Source of the DNA: an uncultured Pelagibacteraceae bacterium
Lineage (GTDB): Bacteria > Pseudomonadota > Alphaproteobacteria > Pelagibacterales > AG-422-B15
Reading direction: 5' to 3'
DNA length: 45,447 nucleotides
Assembly: GCA_902524795.1 (NCBI GenBank)
Contig: CABZEU010000011.1
Span: forward strand, 1-45,447
Shown here: piece by piece, positions 20,891 to 35,067 of the stretch
Layout of the letters: each line of letters starts with the position of its first letter
How positions within the stretch are numbered: position 1 is the stretch's first letter
Position numbers and translations under genes: made by a program
Notes under the pieces: model-generated
The model's input: only the letters and a program-made list of their open reading frames with translations
Database searches by the model: none
What the model was told of the DNA's origin: nothing

Positions 20891-21819
20891 GATAGTGAAT
20901 ATCCTATATATATTGCATACGAAGTAAGAAAACCCAAAGCAAATATTTTATTCAGTTTAAGTTTTAACATTGACATAACTGTTATTATTAATGTTACTAA
21001 TACTAAGGCATTAATATGGACAATCTCAATATTTTCTAATGGAAAATCCAGGTTTCTTGATTTAATAACTATTGCCCCTGGTAAGAAAACAAAAAGAATA
21101 TTCATTATATTGCTTCCAATAATATTACCAATGCCAATAGAGCCTTTTTTTCTTATATAAGAAATTACTACAGTTGCTAGTTCAGGAAGTGAAGTGCCAA
21201 TGGCTAAAATAGATATTCCTATTATTGTTTCCTCTAATCCAAAAGTTGTAAATATATTAAGTGAACTGTCTAAAAATATTTTTCCACCGATAAAGATGCC
21301 AATAAATGAAAATAAAAGAATTAAGTAAGTTCTATTGCCAAATTCTCTGAATTCTTCTTCCTCATTATCAGACTCGTAATTTTTAAGTAAATAAAAAAAA
21401 AGTATTACAAAGACTACTAATCCAATAATAATTGTTAAGCTTAGAGAGCTTGCAATATAGAACATTGTTGCAAAATAGGATGTCAGTATTAACAAAAAAA
21501 TATTATCTTTAAGTCCAATACTGCTTAAATCCATTTTAAAAAAAAGTGAGGCTGTGCCTAAAATAAGCAGAATATTTGCAATGTTTGAGCCAATAATGTT
21601 ACCAATTATCGCATCTGTCGCAGGGATTTCTCTAAAAGCTGCGAATAAGGTAATAACCAGTTCGGGAGCAGATGTACCGAATGCAACAATTGTTAGTCCT
21701 ATAAGAATAGGTGACAGTTGAAATTTTTTTGCAATTAAATCGGAGGAATTTATCATCACATCAGCGCTATATAGCAATAATACAAGTCCAATCAATAGTA
21801 TTAAAATATCGACAAACAT
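20887..21819 (-). CDS. CaCA-family Na+/Ca2+ antiporter (YrbG-like)
   Basis: 310 aa multi-TM with two GTSAPEL/GTSLPELATVV alpha repeats and GNIIGSNIANILLILG / GNIIGSNIMNILFV. Confidence 0.93.
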   Translation of the reverse strand: MFVDILILLIGLVLLLYSADVMINSSDLIAKKFQLSPILIGLTIVAFGTSAPELVITLFAAFREIPATDAIIGNIIGSNIANILLILGTASLFFKMDLSSIGLKDNIFLLILTSYFATMFYIASSLSLTIIIGLVVFVILFFYLLKNYESDNEEEEFREFGNRTYLILLFSFIGIFIGGKIFLDSSLNIFTTFGLEETIIGISILAIGTSLPELATVVISYIRKKGSIGIGNIIGSNIMNILFVFLPGAIVIKSRNLDFPLENIEIVHINALVLVTLIITVMSMLKLKLNKIFALGFLTSYAIYIGYSLS

Positions 21820-23874
21820 TTATGTGAAATACTTCCTTTTACTTCTTCTATTCTTCTTATATTGTCTAAGATTATTAGGTGGCAATTCTAATTGATTATT
21901 TTCAAGCCTTTTTATTTCATCTCTTAACTTAGCAGCTTCCTCAAAATTCAAGTCATCAGCTAGATCAATCATGTTCTTTTTAAGCCCTTTGATATGCTTT
22001 TGCAAATTATCTCCTACAAGATTCTTATTCTCACCGTCTAATTCAACGTTAACCCTATCGTTTTCATATATGCTCTCTAAAATATCACTAATATCTCTTT
22101 TAATAGTTTCAGGAGTGATATTATTTTCTATATTAAATTGTTTTTGAATCTCTCTTCTTCTATCAGTCTCTTTTATTGCTTTTTTAATACTCTCCGTCTC
22201 TTTATCAGCATAAAGAATCACCCGGCCATCGACATTTCGAGCTGCTCTTCCAATGGTTTGAACAAGTGATCTTTCAGATCTTAAGAATCCCTCTTTATCA
22301 GCATCAAGAATAGCCACTAACGCGCACTCAGGTATATCGAGTCCTTCTCTAAGCAAATTAATTCCAACCAGAACATCGAACATACCTTTTCTTAAATCTC
22401 TAATTATTTCAATTCTTTCTAAAGTATCGATGTCTGAGTGCATATACTTAACTTTAATTCCATTCTCGTGCATATACTCTGATAAATCTTCAGCCATCCG
22501 TTTGGTCAAAGTTGTAACCAAAACTCTATATTTCATATCAATGATTTTTTTACATTCGGAAATAAGATCTTCAACTTGTGTTTTAGCAGGCCGAATCTCA
22601 ATATCTGGGTCTATTAGTCCAGTTGGCCTAATGATTTGTTCAGTAAATACTCCTTGAGTTTTCTGCATTTCCCAAGGCCCTGGTGTAGCAGAAATAAAAA
22701 GACTTTGAGGTCTCATTGCTTCCCATTCTTCAAATTTTAATGGCCTATTATCAAGGCAAGATGGAAGTCTAAATCCATACTCGGAAAGTGTTGTTTTTCT
22801 GCTTCTGTCACCTTTATACATGCCTTCAAGCTGAGGTACTGTTACATGACTTTCGTCTACAAATAATAATGAATTTTCAGGTAAGTACTCAAATAATGTT
22901 GGTGGCGCTTCACCCGGTTTACGACCAGACAAATATCTCGAGTAATTTTCAATACCTGGACAACTTCCTGTTGCTTCAATCATTTCTAGATCAAAACGTG
23001 TTCTTTCCTCTATTCGTTGAGCTTCAATTAATTTATTTTCTTTTTTAAATTCTGGAACTCTGAGTTCTAAATCTTTTCGGATTTGTTTAATTGCAGTTTG
23101 CAATGTAGGTCTTGGAGTAACATAATGACTATTTGCATATATTTTTATCGTTTCTAGTTCATCTGTTTTTTTCCCTGTTAAGGGATCAAATTCACTTATT
23201 GTTTCGAGCTCATCACCAAAAAGTGATAGTTTCCATGCTCTGTCTTCATAATGAGAGGGGAATATTTCTATAAGGTCTCCTCTAACTCTGAAAGTGCCTC
23301 TGTGAAAATCTGTATCATTGCGAGTGTATTGAAGAGTAATAAGTTTTTGTATAATTTCATTACGTCCAATTTTTTGATTTTTTTCAAGCTTTATAATCAT
23401 GGACCGGTATGTTTCAACTGAGCCTATTCCATAAATACATGATACACTCGCAACAATAATAACATCCTTTCTTTCAAGCAATGACTGCGTTGCCGAGTGT
23501 CGCATTCGGTCAATTTGCTCATTAATTGACGCTTCTTTCTCAATATAAGTATTTGATCTCGGAACGTAAGCCTCTGGAATATAATAATCGTAATACGAGA
23601 CAAAATATTCAACTGCGTTATCTGGAAAAAAAGACTTCATCTCACCATAAAGCTGAGCAGCTAAAGTTTTATTGGGAGCAAGAATCAATGTTGGTCTTTG
23701 AACTCTTTCAATGATTTTGGCCATAGTGAATGTTTTTCCTGATCCTGTCACACCAAGTAAAACTTGCTCCATTTCATTGCCGTTAATGCTTTTCACAATT
23801 TCTTCGATGGCCTGAGGCTGGTCTCCTGCAGGGCTATATTCGGATGTGACTTTTAGTAGCTCAGTATTAGGCAT
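21820..23874 (-). CDS. uvrB: Excinuclease ABC subunit B
   Basis: [63 protein letters not shown]-terminal UVR domain. Confidence 0.99.
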   Translation of the reverse strand: MPNTELLKVTSEYSPAGDQPQAIEEIVKSINGNEMEQVLLGVTGSGKTFTMAKIIERVQRPTLILAPNKTLAAQLYGEMKSFFPDNAVEYFVSYYDYYIPEAYVPRSNTYIEKEASINEQIDRMRHSATQSLLERKDVIIVASVSCIYGIGSVETYRSMIIKLEKNQKIGRNEIIQKLITLQYTRNDTDFHRGTFRVRGDLIEIFPSHYEDRAWKLSLFGDELETISEFDPLTGKKTDELETIKIYANSHYVTPRPTLQTAIKQIRKDLELRVPEFKKENKLIEAQRIEERTRFDLEMIEATGSCPGIENYSRYLSGRKPGEAPPTLFEYLPENSLLFVDESHVTVPQLEGMYKGDRSRKTTLSEYGFRLPSCLDNRPLKFEEWEAMRPQSLFISATPGPWEMQKTQGVFTEQIIRPTGLIDPDIEIRPAKTQVEDLISECKKIIDMKYRVLVTTLTKRMAEDLSEYMHENGIKVKYMHSDIDTLERIEIIRDLRKGMFDVLVGINLLREGLDIPECALVAILDADKEGFLRSERSLVQTIGRAARNVDGRVILYADKETESIKKAIKETDRRREIQKQFNIENNITPETIKRDISDILESIYENDRVNVELDGENKNLVGDNLQKHIKGLKKNMIDLADDLNFEEAAKLRDEIKRLENNQLELPPNNLRQYKKNRRSKRKYFT

Positions 23875-23925
23875 TAATTATGTATTTTTTCAATTTTAGT
23901 TGAGTATACTTAATTTCTAATATAA

Positions 23926-25167
<1,242 letters not shown>

Positions 25168-25168
25168 T

Positions 25169-26101
25169 TTAAGATTTCTCTGCTAGAAACTTTTCCGCCT
25201 CAAGTGCAGCCATGCATCCCATCCCAGCTGCGGTCACAGCTTGACGGTAAGTTTTATCTTTTACATCACCAGCAGCGTAAACACCATTAACATTTGTTAG
25301 AGTTGAGTCAGGTTTTGTAATAATGTAGCCTTCATTATCCATCTCAACTTGATTTCTGAAGATTTGTGTAGCAGGATCGTGTCCTATTGCTATAAATACT
25401 CCGTCTAATTCAATATCTTGTACCTCATTAGTTTTTACATTTTTAACTTTAATACCTTTTACATTAAGAGGATCTTCATCACCTAGAATATCCTGCAGTT
25501 GATGGTCCCAAATACATTTAATTTTTTCATTATTAAAAAGTCTATCTTGAAGTATTTTTTCAGCTCTCAATTCATCTCTTCGGTGTATTAAATATACTGT
25601 CGATGCAAAATTAGTTAAATACAAGGCTTCTTCTACAGCTGAATTACCACCGCCAATAACAGCAACCTTTTTTTCTTTAAAGAAAAAGCCATCACATGTA
25701 GCGCAAGCAGAAACTCCATATCCTTGAAATTTTTTTTCAGACTCTAGACCTAACCACCTTGCTTGAGCACCTGTTGAAATGATTACTGAGTCGGCAGTAT
25801 AAGTCTTACCAGACTCACTTATGGCTTTAAAGGGGGTTGATTTAAAATCAACACTTTCAATAATATCACTAATAATTTTTGTTCCAACATTCTTTGCTTG
25901 GGCTTCCATTTGTTCCATAAGCCAAGGGCCTTGTATTACATCTCCGTAACCAGGATAATTCTCTACATCAGTTGTTATTGTTAATTGACCTCCTGGCTGA
26001 ATTCCCTGCACAAGGGTGGGTTCAAGCATAGCGCGCGCAGCATAGATAGCGGCTGTATATCCTGCAGGCCCTGAACCAATTATGAGAACTTTTGAATGCA
26101 T
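25169..26101 (-). CDS. trxB: Thioredoxin-disulfide reductase
   Basis: GSGPAGYTAAIYAARA, redox CATCDG, VIGGGNSAVEEA, VYAAGDVKDKTYRQAVTAAGMGCMAALEAE. Confidence 0.98.
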   Translation of the reverse strand: MHSKVLIIGSGPAGYTAAIYAARAMLEPTLVQGIQPGGQLTITTDVENYPGYGDVIQGPWLMEQMEAQAKNVGTKIISDIIESVDFKSTPFKAISESGKTYTADSVIISTGAQARWLGLESEKKFQGYGVSACATCDGFFFKEKKVAVIGGGNSAVEEALYLTNFASTVYLIHRRDELRAEKILQDRLFNNEKIKCIWDHQLQDILGDEDPLNVKGIKVKNVKTNEVQDIELDGVFIAIGHDPATQIFRNQVEMDNEGYIITKPDSTLTNVNGVYAAGDVKDKTYRQAVTAAGMGCMAALEAEKFLAEKS

Positions 26102-26177
26102 TTGGCTTTTAGTATAATCTATATATTATCAAACTAATTAAAAGAATATTTATATCCAGGTTCTAAATAATATCTAA

Positions 26178-27146
26178 ATGAACAATTTCAAGACTAATAA
26201 GTTAGCATGGTGTTTAACTGATGGCTCAGCCGGTATGATTAGTCAAGTCAGAGGTCTTGCAGAAGCACTTAATGTAAATTATGAACTGAAAGTGGTTAAA
26301 CTTAATTTTCCATGGAATAAGTTACCAGTTAATTTTTTACCATTGTCAAATATGATGTTTAAGAATTTAAGCGACTTCAATCTAAATTCAAAAGTCCCAG
26401 ATATATTGATTTCCTGTGGCAAAAGAAGCATCTATGCTTCACTGTTCATTAAAAAAAAATCTATAAAACGCGTATTCTCTATTCATATTCAAAATCCAAG
26501 AGTAAACACAAACAATTTTGACATTGTTGTTGCACCATCTCACGACAAAGTGGCTGGACACAATGTCATCACTACTGATCTTGCTATTAATCACATAACA
26601 CCAAAACTACTTGATAAGCATGCAGAAAAAATGAAGGACATCTTTGGGTCAATTCAAAAACCAATTTGCACGGTTTTTATTGGTGGTAAAAGCAGAAATT
26701 ACAAATTCGATCAATCAAATGTTATCGAATTAGCAAAGTCTCTAGACAAAGTGATGAATAATAATAATGTTCAAATGTTTATTGTTTTTTCAAGCAGAAC
26801 GGACAAATTTATAAAAGATTATTTAAAAAAGAAATACTCAAAAAAAAATATTGTTTGGGAAGGAAAAGAGAATCCTTACTTAGCTCTTATGCATTACTCG
26901 AAATACCTAATCTGTACTTCAGACTCAGTTTCAATCATATCTGAATCTGTATCGGCAAAAAAACCAGTTTTTATATACAAGTTACCAAGCTCAAAAAGAT
27001 ATAATCGAATTGAAAGCTTCTTATCAACTTTGGTCAAAAAAAACTATGTGAAAATATTAACAGATAAATTAGAAGATTATTCAAATTCTTATACGAATGA
27101 AACTATGGAAGTAGCCAGAACAATTAATGAGAGCTATATTAAATAA
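26178..27146 (+). CDS. Mitochondrial fission ELM1-like family protein (glycosyltransferase-like fold suspected)
   Basis: WCLTDGSAGMISQVRGLAEAL N-terminus, VFIGGKSRNYKF, CTSDSVSIISESVSAKKPVFIYKL. Confidence 0.82.
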   Translation: MNNFKTNKLAWCLTDGSAGMISQVRGLAEALNVNYELKVVKLNFPWNKLPVNFLPLSNMMFKNLSDFNLNSKVPDILISCGKRSIYASLFIKKKSIKRVFSIHIQNPRVNTNNFDIVVAPSHDKVAGHNVITTDLAINHITPKLLDKHAEKMKDIFGSIQKPICTVFIGGKSRNYKFDQSNVIELAKSLDKVMNNNNVQMFIVFSSRTDKFIKDYLKKKYSKKNIVWEGKENPYLALMHYSKYLICTSDSVSIISESVSAKKPVFIYKLPSSKRYNRIESFLSTLVKKNYVKILTDKLEDYSNSYTNETMEVARTINESYIK

Positions 27147-27148
27147 CA

Positions 27149-27775
27149 ATGTCATTAGTTAATGCACTTAGAAATAATTTAAACCATTTCAAAGAACCGT
27201 TTAGTCACTGGACATTGGAAAATCCTTTATCAGAAACTTCCATAGATGAGGTCTATAGCATAGAATTTCCAGAAGGTGATGTGATATTTGACGGTACTAG
27301 AGCAGGCGACAAAACTGGAAAAAATCTATTAAGTAAATTAAGGATTTTTATTACAAAAGAAAATTCTTCTGATTATCCTGAATTGTATAAGCTTGTAAAA
27401 GAAATGCAATCAAAGGAGTGTACTGATTTAATTTCAAAAATGATAAATAGAAATCTTGCAAATTCCTTTGTAAGGGTTGAAGTTATTGCTGATAAAAATG
27501 GTTTTTGGCTCGAACCTCACTGCGACATAAAAGAAAAATTAATGTCGTCAATATTATTTGTTAATAGATATGGAGAAAACGAAAATCTTGGAACGGATTT
27601 TTATACTCCTGATCTAAAAGTTGCAAAGACATTACCTTATAGAAATAATTTTGGTTATATTTTTACTTCAGAAAAAGACTCATGGCATGGATTAGAAAAA
27701 AAACATATCAAAAATGAAAGACGATGCTTACAATTAAATTATGTAACATTTGAAACAGAGTGGCCTGTATATTGA
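27149..27775 (+). CDS. Uncharacterised protein, probable 2OG-Fe(II) oxygenase-like fold
   Basis: 208 aa; HxD (PHCDIKEK) followed by distal H (SWHGLEKK) and R (ERRCLQLNYV), in the order expected for a 2OG-Fe(II) facial triad. Confidence 0.6.
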   Translation: MSLVNALRNNLNHFKEPFSHWTLENPLSETSIDEVYSIEFPEGDVIFDGTRAGDKTGKNLLSKLRIFITKENSSDYPELYKLVKEMQSKECTDLISKMINRNLANSFVRVEVIADKNGFWLEPHCDIKEKLMSSILFVNRYGENENLGTDFYTPDLKVAKTLPYRNNFGYIFTSEKDSWHGLEKKHIKNERRCLQLNYVTFETEWPVY

Positions 27776-28245
27776 TGGTAAAAAAAACGCTCGATAGTGT
27801 AGATTTAAAAATACTAAGGATACTTCAAGATGAGGGAAGAATATCCAATCTAGATCTTTCAAAAAAAATTAGTATGTCACCGCCTCCGACCCTTAGAAGA
27901 GTGCGTGACTTAGAAGATAATGGATATATTGATGGATTTAGAGCTAACCTTGATCCAACAAAATTAGGATATGACTTAACAGCATGGATTTTTGTTAGTC
28001 TAAAGAACCAGAATGAGGATAGCTTGAGCGCTTTTGAAAAACAGATATGGGGATGGGAAGCGATAAGAGAGTGTTTTATGCTTAACGGCGAAATTGACTT
28101 TATTTTGAAATGTGTTGTTAAAAATATGAATGAATTTAATGATTTTTTGACACAAAATATCACACCCAATGAAAATATCTCAAGTGTTAAAACAGCATTT
28201 GTAATAAAGAATACAAAAAAACTTGGAAATGTTCCCTTAGACTAG
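27775..28245 (+). CDS. Lrp/AsnC-family transcriptional regulator
   Basis: [58 protein letters not shown] 27775 overlaps the upstream TGA; the ORF-track start 27760 is GTG. Confidence 0.95.
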   Translation: MVKKTLDSVDLKILRILQDEGRISNLDLSKKISMSPPPTLRRVRDLEDNGYIDGFRANLDPTKLGYDLTAWIFVSLKNQNEDSLSAFEKQIWGWEAIRECFMLNGEIDFILKCVVKNMNEFNDFLTQNITPNENISSVKTAFVIKNTKKLGNVPLD

Positions 28246-31200
28246 TGAAAGCTTGTAATTTGATTAACTTCAAAATCGTTGTTACGTAACTCCTTAATTG
28301 AATTTATTGCCGCTCTTGCCCCTGATATAGTGAGAAAGTAGGGTAGACTTTTCATTAATGCTGTTCTTCTTACACTAAAAGAGTCATTTATAGATTTTCT
28401 GCCTTCTGTTGTATTGATCAGTATATCTATTTTCTCATTTAATAAATCTTCTACAATGTGAGGTGAACCTTGAGATACTTTATTAACCTTACTCACCTTA
28501 ATACCTTGATCTATCAAATATGAAGCTGTGCCATGCGTAGCCTTGATTTTAAATCCAAGTTTCTGAAATGACCTAACAATAGGTACTATTTTTGGCTTAT
28601 CAGAATTCTTAACAGATACGAATAAATTACCTTTTTTTGGAAGAGGATTTGATGAAGCTAATTGGCATTTAACAAATGCTGCCTCAAAAGACTTATCAAT
28701 TGCCATGACTTCTCCAGTCGACTTCATTTCTGGACCTAATATTGTATCTACATTTGGAAATCTTTTAAAAGGAAAGACTGGTTCCTTAATCGAAATACAT
28801 TCTTTCTTACTTTCTCTAAAATCTCTTTTATTTAACTTCTTACCCATTGCAACATTTAGAGCAATCTTAACAACAGGATTTCCTGTCGCCTTTGCAACAA
28901 AAGGAACAGTTCTACTACTTCTAGGGTTAACTTCTAAAAGGAATATATTATTATTTTGTATAGCAAACTGAATATTTAAAAGCCCTTTTACTTTAAGGGC
29001 CATTGCAAGTTTTTTGGTTTGCTTCTCAATATCTTTTATAATTTTTTCTGATAATGAGTATGGAGGCAGTGTGCAGGTTGAATCACCTGAATGTATTCCT
29101 GCCTCCTCAATGTGTTCCATAATTCCTGCAATAATTACTTTTTTTCCATCAGATACGGCGTCTACATCAACCTCAATTGAGTCTTTTAAGTAATGATCTA
29201 TCAATACTGGACTATCGCCAGATACAATAACCGCTTCTTTAAAATATTTCTTGAGCTCATCTTTATTATGAACAATTTCCATTGCTCTCCCACCTAAGAC
29301 ATATGATGGCCGAATAACAGCAGGGAATCCAATTTTATTAATCACCTCGAAAGCTTGCTTTTCTGAAAAGGCTATGCCATTTGCGGGTTGTAAGAGATTT
29401 AAGTCTTCAGATATCTTTTTAAATTTCTCTCTATCTTCAGCAGCATCAATAGATTCCTTTGATGTTCCAAGAATTGGAATTTTCATTTTCTTTAAAAATG
29501 ATGCAAGTTTAAGGGGAGTTTGACCTCCAAACTGTACAATGATACCAAGCAATTTACCCTTCGTTTTTTCTTTTAATATTATATCGTAAACATTCTCTTC
29601 AGCGAGCGGCTCAAAATACAGCCTATCACTTGTATCAGGGTCTGTTGATACGGTTTCAGGATTACAATTTATCATAATTGTTTCATATTTAAGTTCTTTA
29701 AGTGCAAATGATGCGTGACAACAACAATAATCAAATTCAACTCCTTGACCTATTCTGTTTGGACCACTTCCTAATATTATTACTTTCTTCTTGTCTGATG
29801 GACTTGACTCACAGGTATCTACATTGGAATAATTTTTTGAATATGTTGAATACATATAAGGAGTCATTGATTTAAATTCAGCTGCACAAGTATCAATTCT
29901 TTTAAAATCTGGGAATATTTTATTTTTTTTCCTTAAGCCAAATACTCTTTCCTCGCTCAAACCGCATAGTTGAGATATTTTTTTATCTGAAAACCCTAAT
30001 GCTTTAATTTTTAAAATCTCCTCAGGTTTTTTTGGAATCCCTTTTGATTTAAGTTCAATCTCTTTATCTACAATTTTCTTAATTTGTTCAATAAACCATT
30101 TATCAACTTTTGAAGCATTATGAATGTCTTTGACTGAATTGCCAAAACGCAAAGCTTGCGCAATTAGTAAGAGACGATCTGCTAAGGGTTTTTTAAGTTC
30201 ACTGATTATATTTTTTTTATTTAGTTTTTTATTATTTATATTTGTTTTTACTTCATCAAGCCCATCTAATCCAACCTCAAGAGATCTCATTGCTTTTTGA
30301 AGGGATTCGGGAAATGATCTGCCTATAGCCATGACCTCACCTACGGATTTCATGGAACTAGAGAGAAGTGGTTGTGTAAATTGGAATTTTTCAAAGGTAA
30401 ATCTTGGAATCTTTGTTACTACATAATCAATTGTTGGCTCGAAGGAAGCAGGAGTTACCTTTGTAATTTCATTCCTTAATTCATCCAAAGTATATCCTAC
30501 CGCAAGCTTAGCAGCAATTTTTGCAATTGGAAATCCCGTAGCTTTAGATGCTAAGGCTGATGATCTTGATACCCTAGGGTTCATTTCAATAATAACTAGA
30601 CGACCATTTTTTGGATTTACAGCAAATTGAACATTAGAGCCACCAGTTTCAACACCAATTTCTCTCAAACAAGCTATGGAGGCATTCCTCATAATTTGAA
30701 ATTCTTTATCAGTTAAAGTTAGTGCAGGCGCAATAGTAATAGAGTCGCCCGTATGAATACCCATAGGGTCTATATTTTCAATTGAACATACAATAATACA
30801 ATTATCATTTCGATCTCTGACAACTTCCATTTCATACTCTTTCCAACCAGCAACAGACTCTTCAATTAAAATTTCACTAATAGGAGAACTGTAAAGACCT
30901 GAATTCGCTATTTCGTCAAATTGCTTTTCAGTGGTTGCAATGCCTCCTCCTGTACCTCCCAAAGTAAAAGAAGGCCTGATAATCACTGGAAGTCCAATTT
31001 TTTTTAAGGCTTTTTTTGCGTCTTTAAAATTTCGAGCTATTTCTGCTCGAGGACATTCAAGACCAATTTTTATCATTGCCTTGTAGAATCTTTCCCTCTC
31101 TTCAGCTTTTTTTATTGCTTTAAGATTTGCTCCTATAAGCTCAACATTGTACTTTTTAAGGGTGCCATTATTAGAAAGGGCTATAGCAATATTTAATGCT

Positions 31201-31490
31201 GTCTGTCCTCCCATAGTGGGCAACAATACATCAGGTTTTTCTTTTGCTATTATCTTAGTTACAATTTCAGGAGTGATTGGTTCAATATATACTGCATCAG
31301 CTGTATCAGGGTCAGTCATAATAGTGGCAGGATTAGAATTAATTAAAATTACTTTATACCCTTCTTCTCTTAATGCCTTGCAGGCCTGAGTACCTGAATA
31401 ATCAAATTCACATGCTTGGCCTATAATGATCGGTCCAGCGCCTACCACCAGTATTGATTTAATATCATTTCTTCTAGGCATTACTATCAA
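28242..31490 (-). CDS. carB: Carbamoyl-phosphate synthase large subunit
   Basis: 1082 aa; duplicated ATP-grasp halves, [42 protein letters not shown]. Probable start is ATG 31481 ([11 protein letters not shown]). Confidence 0.99.
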   Translation of the reverse strand: MIVMPRRNDIKSILVVGAGPIIIGQACEFDYSGTQACKALREEGYKVILINSNPATIMTDPDTADAVYIEPITPEIVTKIIAKEKPDVLLPTMGGQTALNIAIALSNNGTLKKYNVELIGANLKAIKKAEERERFYKAMIKIGLECPRAEIARNFKDAKKALKKIGLPVIIRPSFTLGGTGGGIATTEKQFDEIANSGLYSSPISEILIEESVAGWKEYEMEVVRDRNDNCIIVCSIENIDPMGIHTGDSITIAPALTLTDKEFQIMRNASIACLREIGVETGGSNVQFAVNPKNGRLVIIEMNPRVSRSSALASKATGFPIAKIAAKLAVGYTLDELRNEITKVTPASFEPTIDYVVTKIPRFTFEKFQFTQPLLSSSMKSVGEVMAIGRSFPESLQKAMRSLEVGLDGLDEVKTNINNKKLNKKNIISELKKPLADRLLLIAQALRFGNSVKDIHNASKVDKWFIEQIKKIVDKEIELKSKGIPKKPEEILKIKALGFSDKKISQLCGLSEERVFGLRKKNKIFPDFKRIDTCAAEFKSMTPYMYSTYSKNYSNVDTCESSPSDKKKVIILGSGPNRIGQGVEFDYCCCHASFALKELKYETIMINCNPETVSTDPDTSDRLYFEPLAEENVYDIILKEKTKGKLLGIIVQFGGQTPLKLASFLKKMKIPILGTSKESIDAAEDREKFKKISEDLNLLQPANGIAFSEKQAFEVINKIGFPAVIRPSYVLGGRAMEIVHNKDELKKYFKEAVIVSGDSPVLIDHYLKDSIEVDVDAVSDGKKVIIAGIMEHIEEAGIHSGDSTCTLPPYSLSEKIIKDIEKQTKKLAMALKVKGLLNIQFAIQNNNIFLLEVNPRSSRTVPFVAKATGNPVVKIALNVAMGKKLNKRDFRESKKECISIKEPVFPFKRFPNVDTILGPEMKSTGEVMAIDKSFEAAFVKCQLASSNPLPKKGNLFVSVKNSDKPKIVPIVRSFQKLGFKIKATHGTASYLIDQGIKVSKVNKVSQGSPHIVEDLLNEKIDILINTTEGRKSINDSFSVRRTALMKSLPYFLTISGARAAINSIKELRNNDFEVNQITSFH

Positions 31491-32625
31491 TCATCTCTTT
31501 AAATTTTTGAAAAAGATACTGGCTGTCGTGAGGTCCAGGACTCGCTTCTGGATGGTATTGAACTGCAAAAATTTTTTTATTTTTATGCTCTATACCCTCA
31601 ACACTTCCATCAAATAGAGATTTATGAGTAATCTTTACATTTTTAGGGATGGACTTTTCAGTAACTACAAAACCATGGTTTTGAGATGTTATCTCTACCT
31701 TATTATTTTGTAAATTTTGAACAGGGTGATTAGCGCCCCGATGGCCTTGAAACATTTTTTTTGTCTTAGCGCCAAGTGCAAGAGATATTAATTGATGCCC
31801 CAAACAGATCCCAAAGATTGGAATCTTTTGATTTATTAAATCTTTTATAGTTGGTATAGCATATTTACCCGTTGCTTTTGGATCACCAGGACCATTTGAT
31901 AAAAAAATTCCATTTGGCCTATATTCTAATATTTCACCTGATGTAGTATTTGCAGGAACAACAATTACATTCATATTTAATCCTAGCAGGCAGTTTAGGA
32001 TATTTTGTTTCATACCGTAATCGATAGCTACTATGTTTAATTTTGACTTTGATTTGCATTTAAATTTCTGAATTTTTTTGCGTGTTACTTCAATTGCAAG
32101 ATCAAGATTATTAAGTCCCTGCCATTTTTTTATTTCTGAAAGAAATTTTTTCTTTTGATCTTTATTTGCAAGTTTTTTAGCTATTCCTGCTTTTGGAGCA
32201 CCTTTCGATCTTATTCTATTGGTAATTGATCTTGTATCTATATTGCATAATCCAGGAATGCCTTTTTTTTTAAGCCATGCATCTAAATGCTGTATAGATC
32301 TAAAGTTAGATGGATCAGAAATATCACAATTAATTATTATACCTTTTGCAAAGGAAATTGATGACTCACTATCTTGAAAATTTGTACCAACATTTCCAAT
32401 ATGAGGAAATGTAAAATTAATTATTTGACCTGCATAAGATGGATCAGTAATAATCTCTTGGTAACCAGTCATTGACGTATTGAAGCAAAGTTCTCCAATA
32501 GAATTAATGTTTGATCCGATTTTTATCCCCTCGAAAGAAGTCCCGTCTTCTAGTACAAGCTTTCCTAAAATAGGTTTAGATCGAGCGGTTATGCGATCTT
32601 TTTTCAACCTATTCGTCTTTAGCAT
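31474..32625 (-). CDS. carA: Carbamoyl-phosphate synthase small subunit
   Basis: [36 protein letters not shown] and [18 protein letters not shown] motifs. Confidence 0.98.
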   Translation of the reverse strand: MLKTNRLKKDRITARSKPILGKLVLEDGTSFEGIKIGSNINSIGELCFNTSMTGYQEIITDPSYAGQIINFTFPHIGNVGTNFQDSESSISFAKGIIINCDISDPSNFRSIQHLDAWLKKKGIPGLCNIDTRSITNRIRSKGAPKAGIAKKLANKDQKKKFLSEIKKWQGLNNLDLAIEVTRKKIQKFKCKSKSKLNIVAIDYGMKQNILNCLLGLNMNVIVVPANTTSGEILEYRPNGIFLSNGPGDPKATGKYAIPTIKDLINQKIPIFGICLGHQLISLALGAKTKKMFQGHRGANHPVQNLQNNKVEITSQNHGFVVTEKSIPKNVKITHKSLFDGSVEGIEHKNKKIFAVQYHPEASPGPHDSQYLFQKFKEMIDSNA

Positions 32626-32754
32626 ATGTATGATTCTAGATTTATTGGAATTTAAGGCAAATGAATGCCCGATGCAATAGTAAGATAATAAAATATTATT
32701 TTAACTTTTATTGCTACTTAAGATTAGTTGATGTAGTTTTCTTATTCGTCTCAT

Positions 32755-33210
32755 ATGAAAGATATAATCACAAATGAATTGTCAAAGGCATTGAAAAATG
32801 GTGATAAAGAGAGAATCCATACATTAAGGTTAATTATAGCTGCAATAAAAGATAAAGAGATAGCCAGCCGTTCTTCTGGAGAAGACTCAGAGATAATAGA
32901 AGAGACTATTATACAACTTTTAAAAAAAATGGTTAAGCAACGAAATGATTCGATCGAAATGTTTGAAAATGCAAATCGAACTGAACTAGCAGAAAAAGAG
33001 AAATTAGAAATCACAATAATCAATGAATTCTTACCAAAGCAGCTAAGTGAAGAAGAAACAGCCACAATATGTGATAAGGCAATCAATGCTACGGAAGCGT
33101 CAAACCTTAAAGAAATCGGTAAGGTAATAAAATACCTAAAAGATAACAGCTCTTCTTCATTAGATATGTCGCTTGCAAGTAAATTAATTAGGGAAAAGCT
33201 CCAAAATTAG
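32755..33210 (+). CDS. GatB/YqeY domain protein
   Basis: 151 aa; LRLIIAAIKDKEI, MVKQRNDSIEMFENANRTELAEKEKLEITIINEFLPKQLSEEE. Confidence 0.95.
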   Translation: MKDIITNELSKALKNGDKERIHTLRLIIAAIKDKEIASRSSGEDSEIIEETIIQLLKKMVKQRNDSIEMFENANRTELAEKEKLEITIINEFLPKQLSEEETATICDKAINATEASNLKEIGKVIKYLKDNSSSSLDMSLASKLIREKLQN

Positions 33211-33260
33211 TTGTAATTTGCTAACTATTTTTTCCTGTAATTAGGTACTATACTTTATTG

Positions 33261-35066
33261 ATGCCCAGATACTCAAAAGAATTTATTTCTGAAATCAAGT
33301 CAAGACTCAGAGTATCTGAAGTTATTGGTAAATTTGTAAAGTTGACTCAGCGTGGAAATGAATTTGTTGGTTTAAGTCCATTTAAGAATGAGAAAACACC
33401 ATCATTTACAGTAAACGATGATAAAGAGTTTTTTCATTGTTTTAGTAGTGCTGAACATGGAGATATATTTTCATTTCTTATGAAACATAAGAATATGTCT
33501 TATCCTGACTCAATTGAATATCTCGCGAAGCAGGCAGGTCTAAACCTTGAATCTGGAATTATAAAAGATCCAAATTATGTAGAAAATAATTATACAAGCC
33601 TAAGAAGCATTATGATTGAAGCAAACAAATTTTATATGTCAATGCTAAAACAGAGTAACGAGATTAAGAAATATTTAGAGAAAAGACAAGTTAACCCTGA
33701 CATGTGGGAAAAATTCCAGTTGGGATTTGCTGGGTCTCAAAGCAATCAACTTTATCTTCATTTAAAGGAGATTGGAGCGAATTGTGAAGATGCTTTGTCA
33801 TTGGGACTTATAAAAAAATCAAAACATAAAGAAAATGAGTATTACGATTTTTTCAGAAACAGACTTATGTTCCCCATTAAGGATTATAAATCAAACTTAA
33901 TTGCATTCGGAGGAAGAGCTATAGATAACTCAAACATTAAGTATATAAATTCTTCTGATAGTCCAATTTTTAAAAAAAGTTTTAACTTATTTAATTTTAA
34001 TTTAGCAATTGAAGAGAATAGAAAAGTTGAAAATTTAATTATAGTTGAAGGTTACATGGATGTAATATCCCTATTTCAGAATAACTTTAAGACTACCGTT
34101 GCTCCTTTAGGTACTGCGCTCACCAGCTATCAACTGCAAAGAGCATGGAAAGTATGTCATAGTCCAATTATTATTTTTGACGGGGATGAAGCTGGTCAAA
34201 AAGCAGCCGAGCGCGCTGCAGTTTTAGCTTTAAGTAATATATCACCAGATTTATCAGCAAGGTTTTGTATATTGCCAAGTGATTATGACCCAGACGATTT
34301 TTTATTAAAAAATAGCCCCGAAGAATTTATGAAAGTTTTGAACAACTCATATTCTTTATCAGAATTTATATGGAAAGTAGAATTAGAAAAGGATGATATT
34401 TCAACACCAGAAAAAAAAGCCGGATTTGAAAAAAGGATTAAGTCAATGATAAGTAAAATTGAGAACCAAACAGTAAAAGATTATTATATTAAAGAATTTA
34501 ATGATAAAATTAATATTCTTAAAAGATCGAAGTTTCAAAAGAATACTCCATACTCACGCTATACTGATAATAGTGTTTCAAAAGAGATATATAATAGTGA
34601 TAGGGTTAATCAGTCTAGTCACGATTCAGTCGTAAGAGAAAAAATTATTTTAATGCATGTCATTGAGAACCCTCCACTTTTATTTAAGTATATTGAGGAA
34701 TTGGGAAGAATTAGCTTTAATGACCTTAAATTATCAAAATTGGTGTCAGAAATCATTGAATTTGGGTCAATAAATTCAGATAAAGATCTTGAAAATTTTG
34801 ACTTTCAGTCATATTTACTAGATAAGGGTCTCACAGAAGAAATTGCATTTATATACAAGTCTAATTTGCTTAAAACTTACAGATCAGTCATAAAAAGTGA
34901 TATTGAAATAGTTGAAAAAAGCTTTTTAGGACTTCTTGATCTGCATAATAAACTCCTTGAAAAGAAAGATCTGTCAGAGGCTTTCAAGGATTTAGAACAG
35001 AATATGGATCAGGAAAGTTATGAAAACTTTTTAAAAATAAAAAAAGAGAGTTTGACAAAAAATTGA
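33261..35066 (+). CDS. dnaG: DNA primase
   Basis: [38 protein letters not shown] (Zn-binding Cys largely replaced), [16 protein letters not shown]...[11 protein letters not shown]. Confidence 0.97.
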   Translation: MPRYSKEFISEIKSRLRVSEVIGKFVKLTQRGNEFVGLSPFKNEKTPSFTVNDDKEFFHCFSSAEHGDIFSFLMKHKNMSYPDSIEYLAKQAGLNLESGIIKDPNYVENNYTSLRSIMIEANKFYMSMLKQSNEIKKYLEKRQVNPDMWEKFQLGFAGSQSNQLYLHLKEIGANCEDALSLGLIKKSKHKENEYYDFFRNRLMFPIKDYKSNLIAFGGRAIDNSNIKYINSSDSPIFKKSFNLFNFNLAIEENRKVENLIIVEGYMDVISLFQNNFKTTVAPLGTALTSYQLQRAWKVCHSPIIIFDGDEAGQKAAERAAVLALSNISPDLSARFCILPSDYDPDDFLLKNSPEEFMKVLNNSYSLSEFIWKVELEKDDISTPEKKAGFEKRIKSMISKIENQTVKDYYIKEFNDKINILKRSKFQKNTPYSRYTDNSVSKEIYNSDRVNQSSHDSVVREKIILMHVIENPPLLFKYIEELGRISFNDLKLSKLVSEIIEFGSINSDKDLENFDFQSYLLDKGLTEEIAFIYKSNLLKTYRSVIKSDIEIVEKSFLGLLDLHNKLLEKKDLSEAFKDLEQNMDQESYENFLKIKKESLTKN

Positions 35067-35067
35067 T

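Noticed and set aside
27825-28169. 114-aa ORF antisense to the Lrp gene
   Set aside because: Nested in a confident Lrp/AsnC gene; no independent support.
33258-33420. DnaG lacking a full zinc-finger Cys set as a sign of pseudogenisation
   Set aside because: The ORF is otherwise intact with a good TOPRIM domain; loss or divergence of zinc ligands alone is insufficient evidence.
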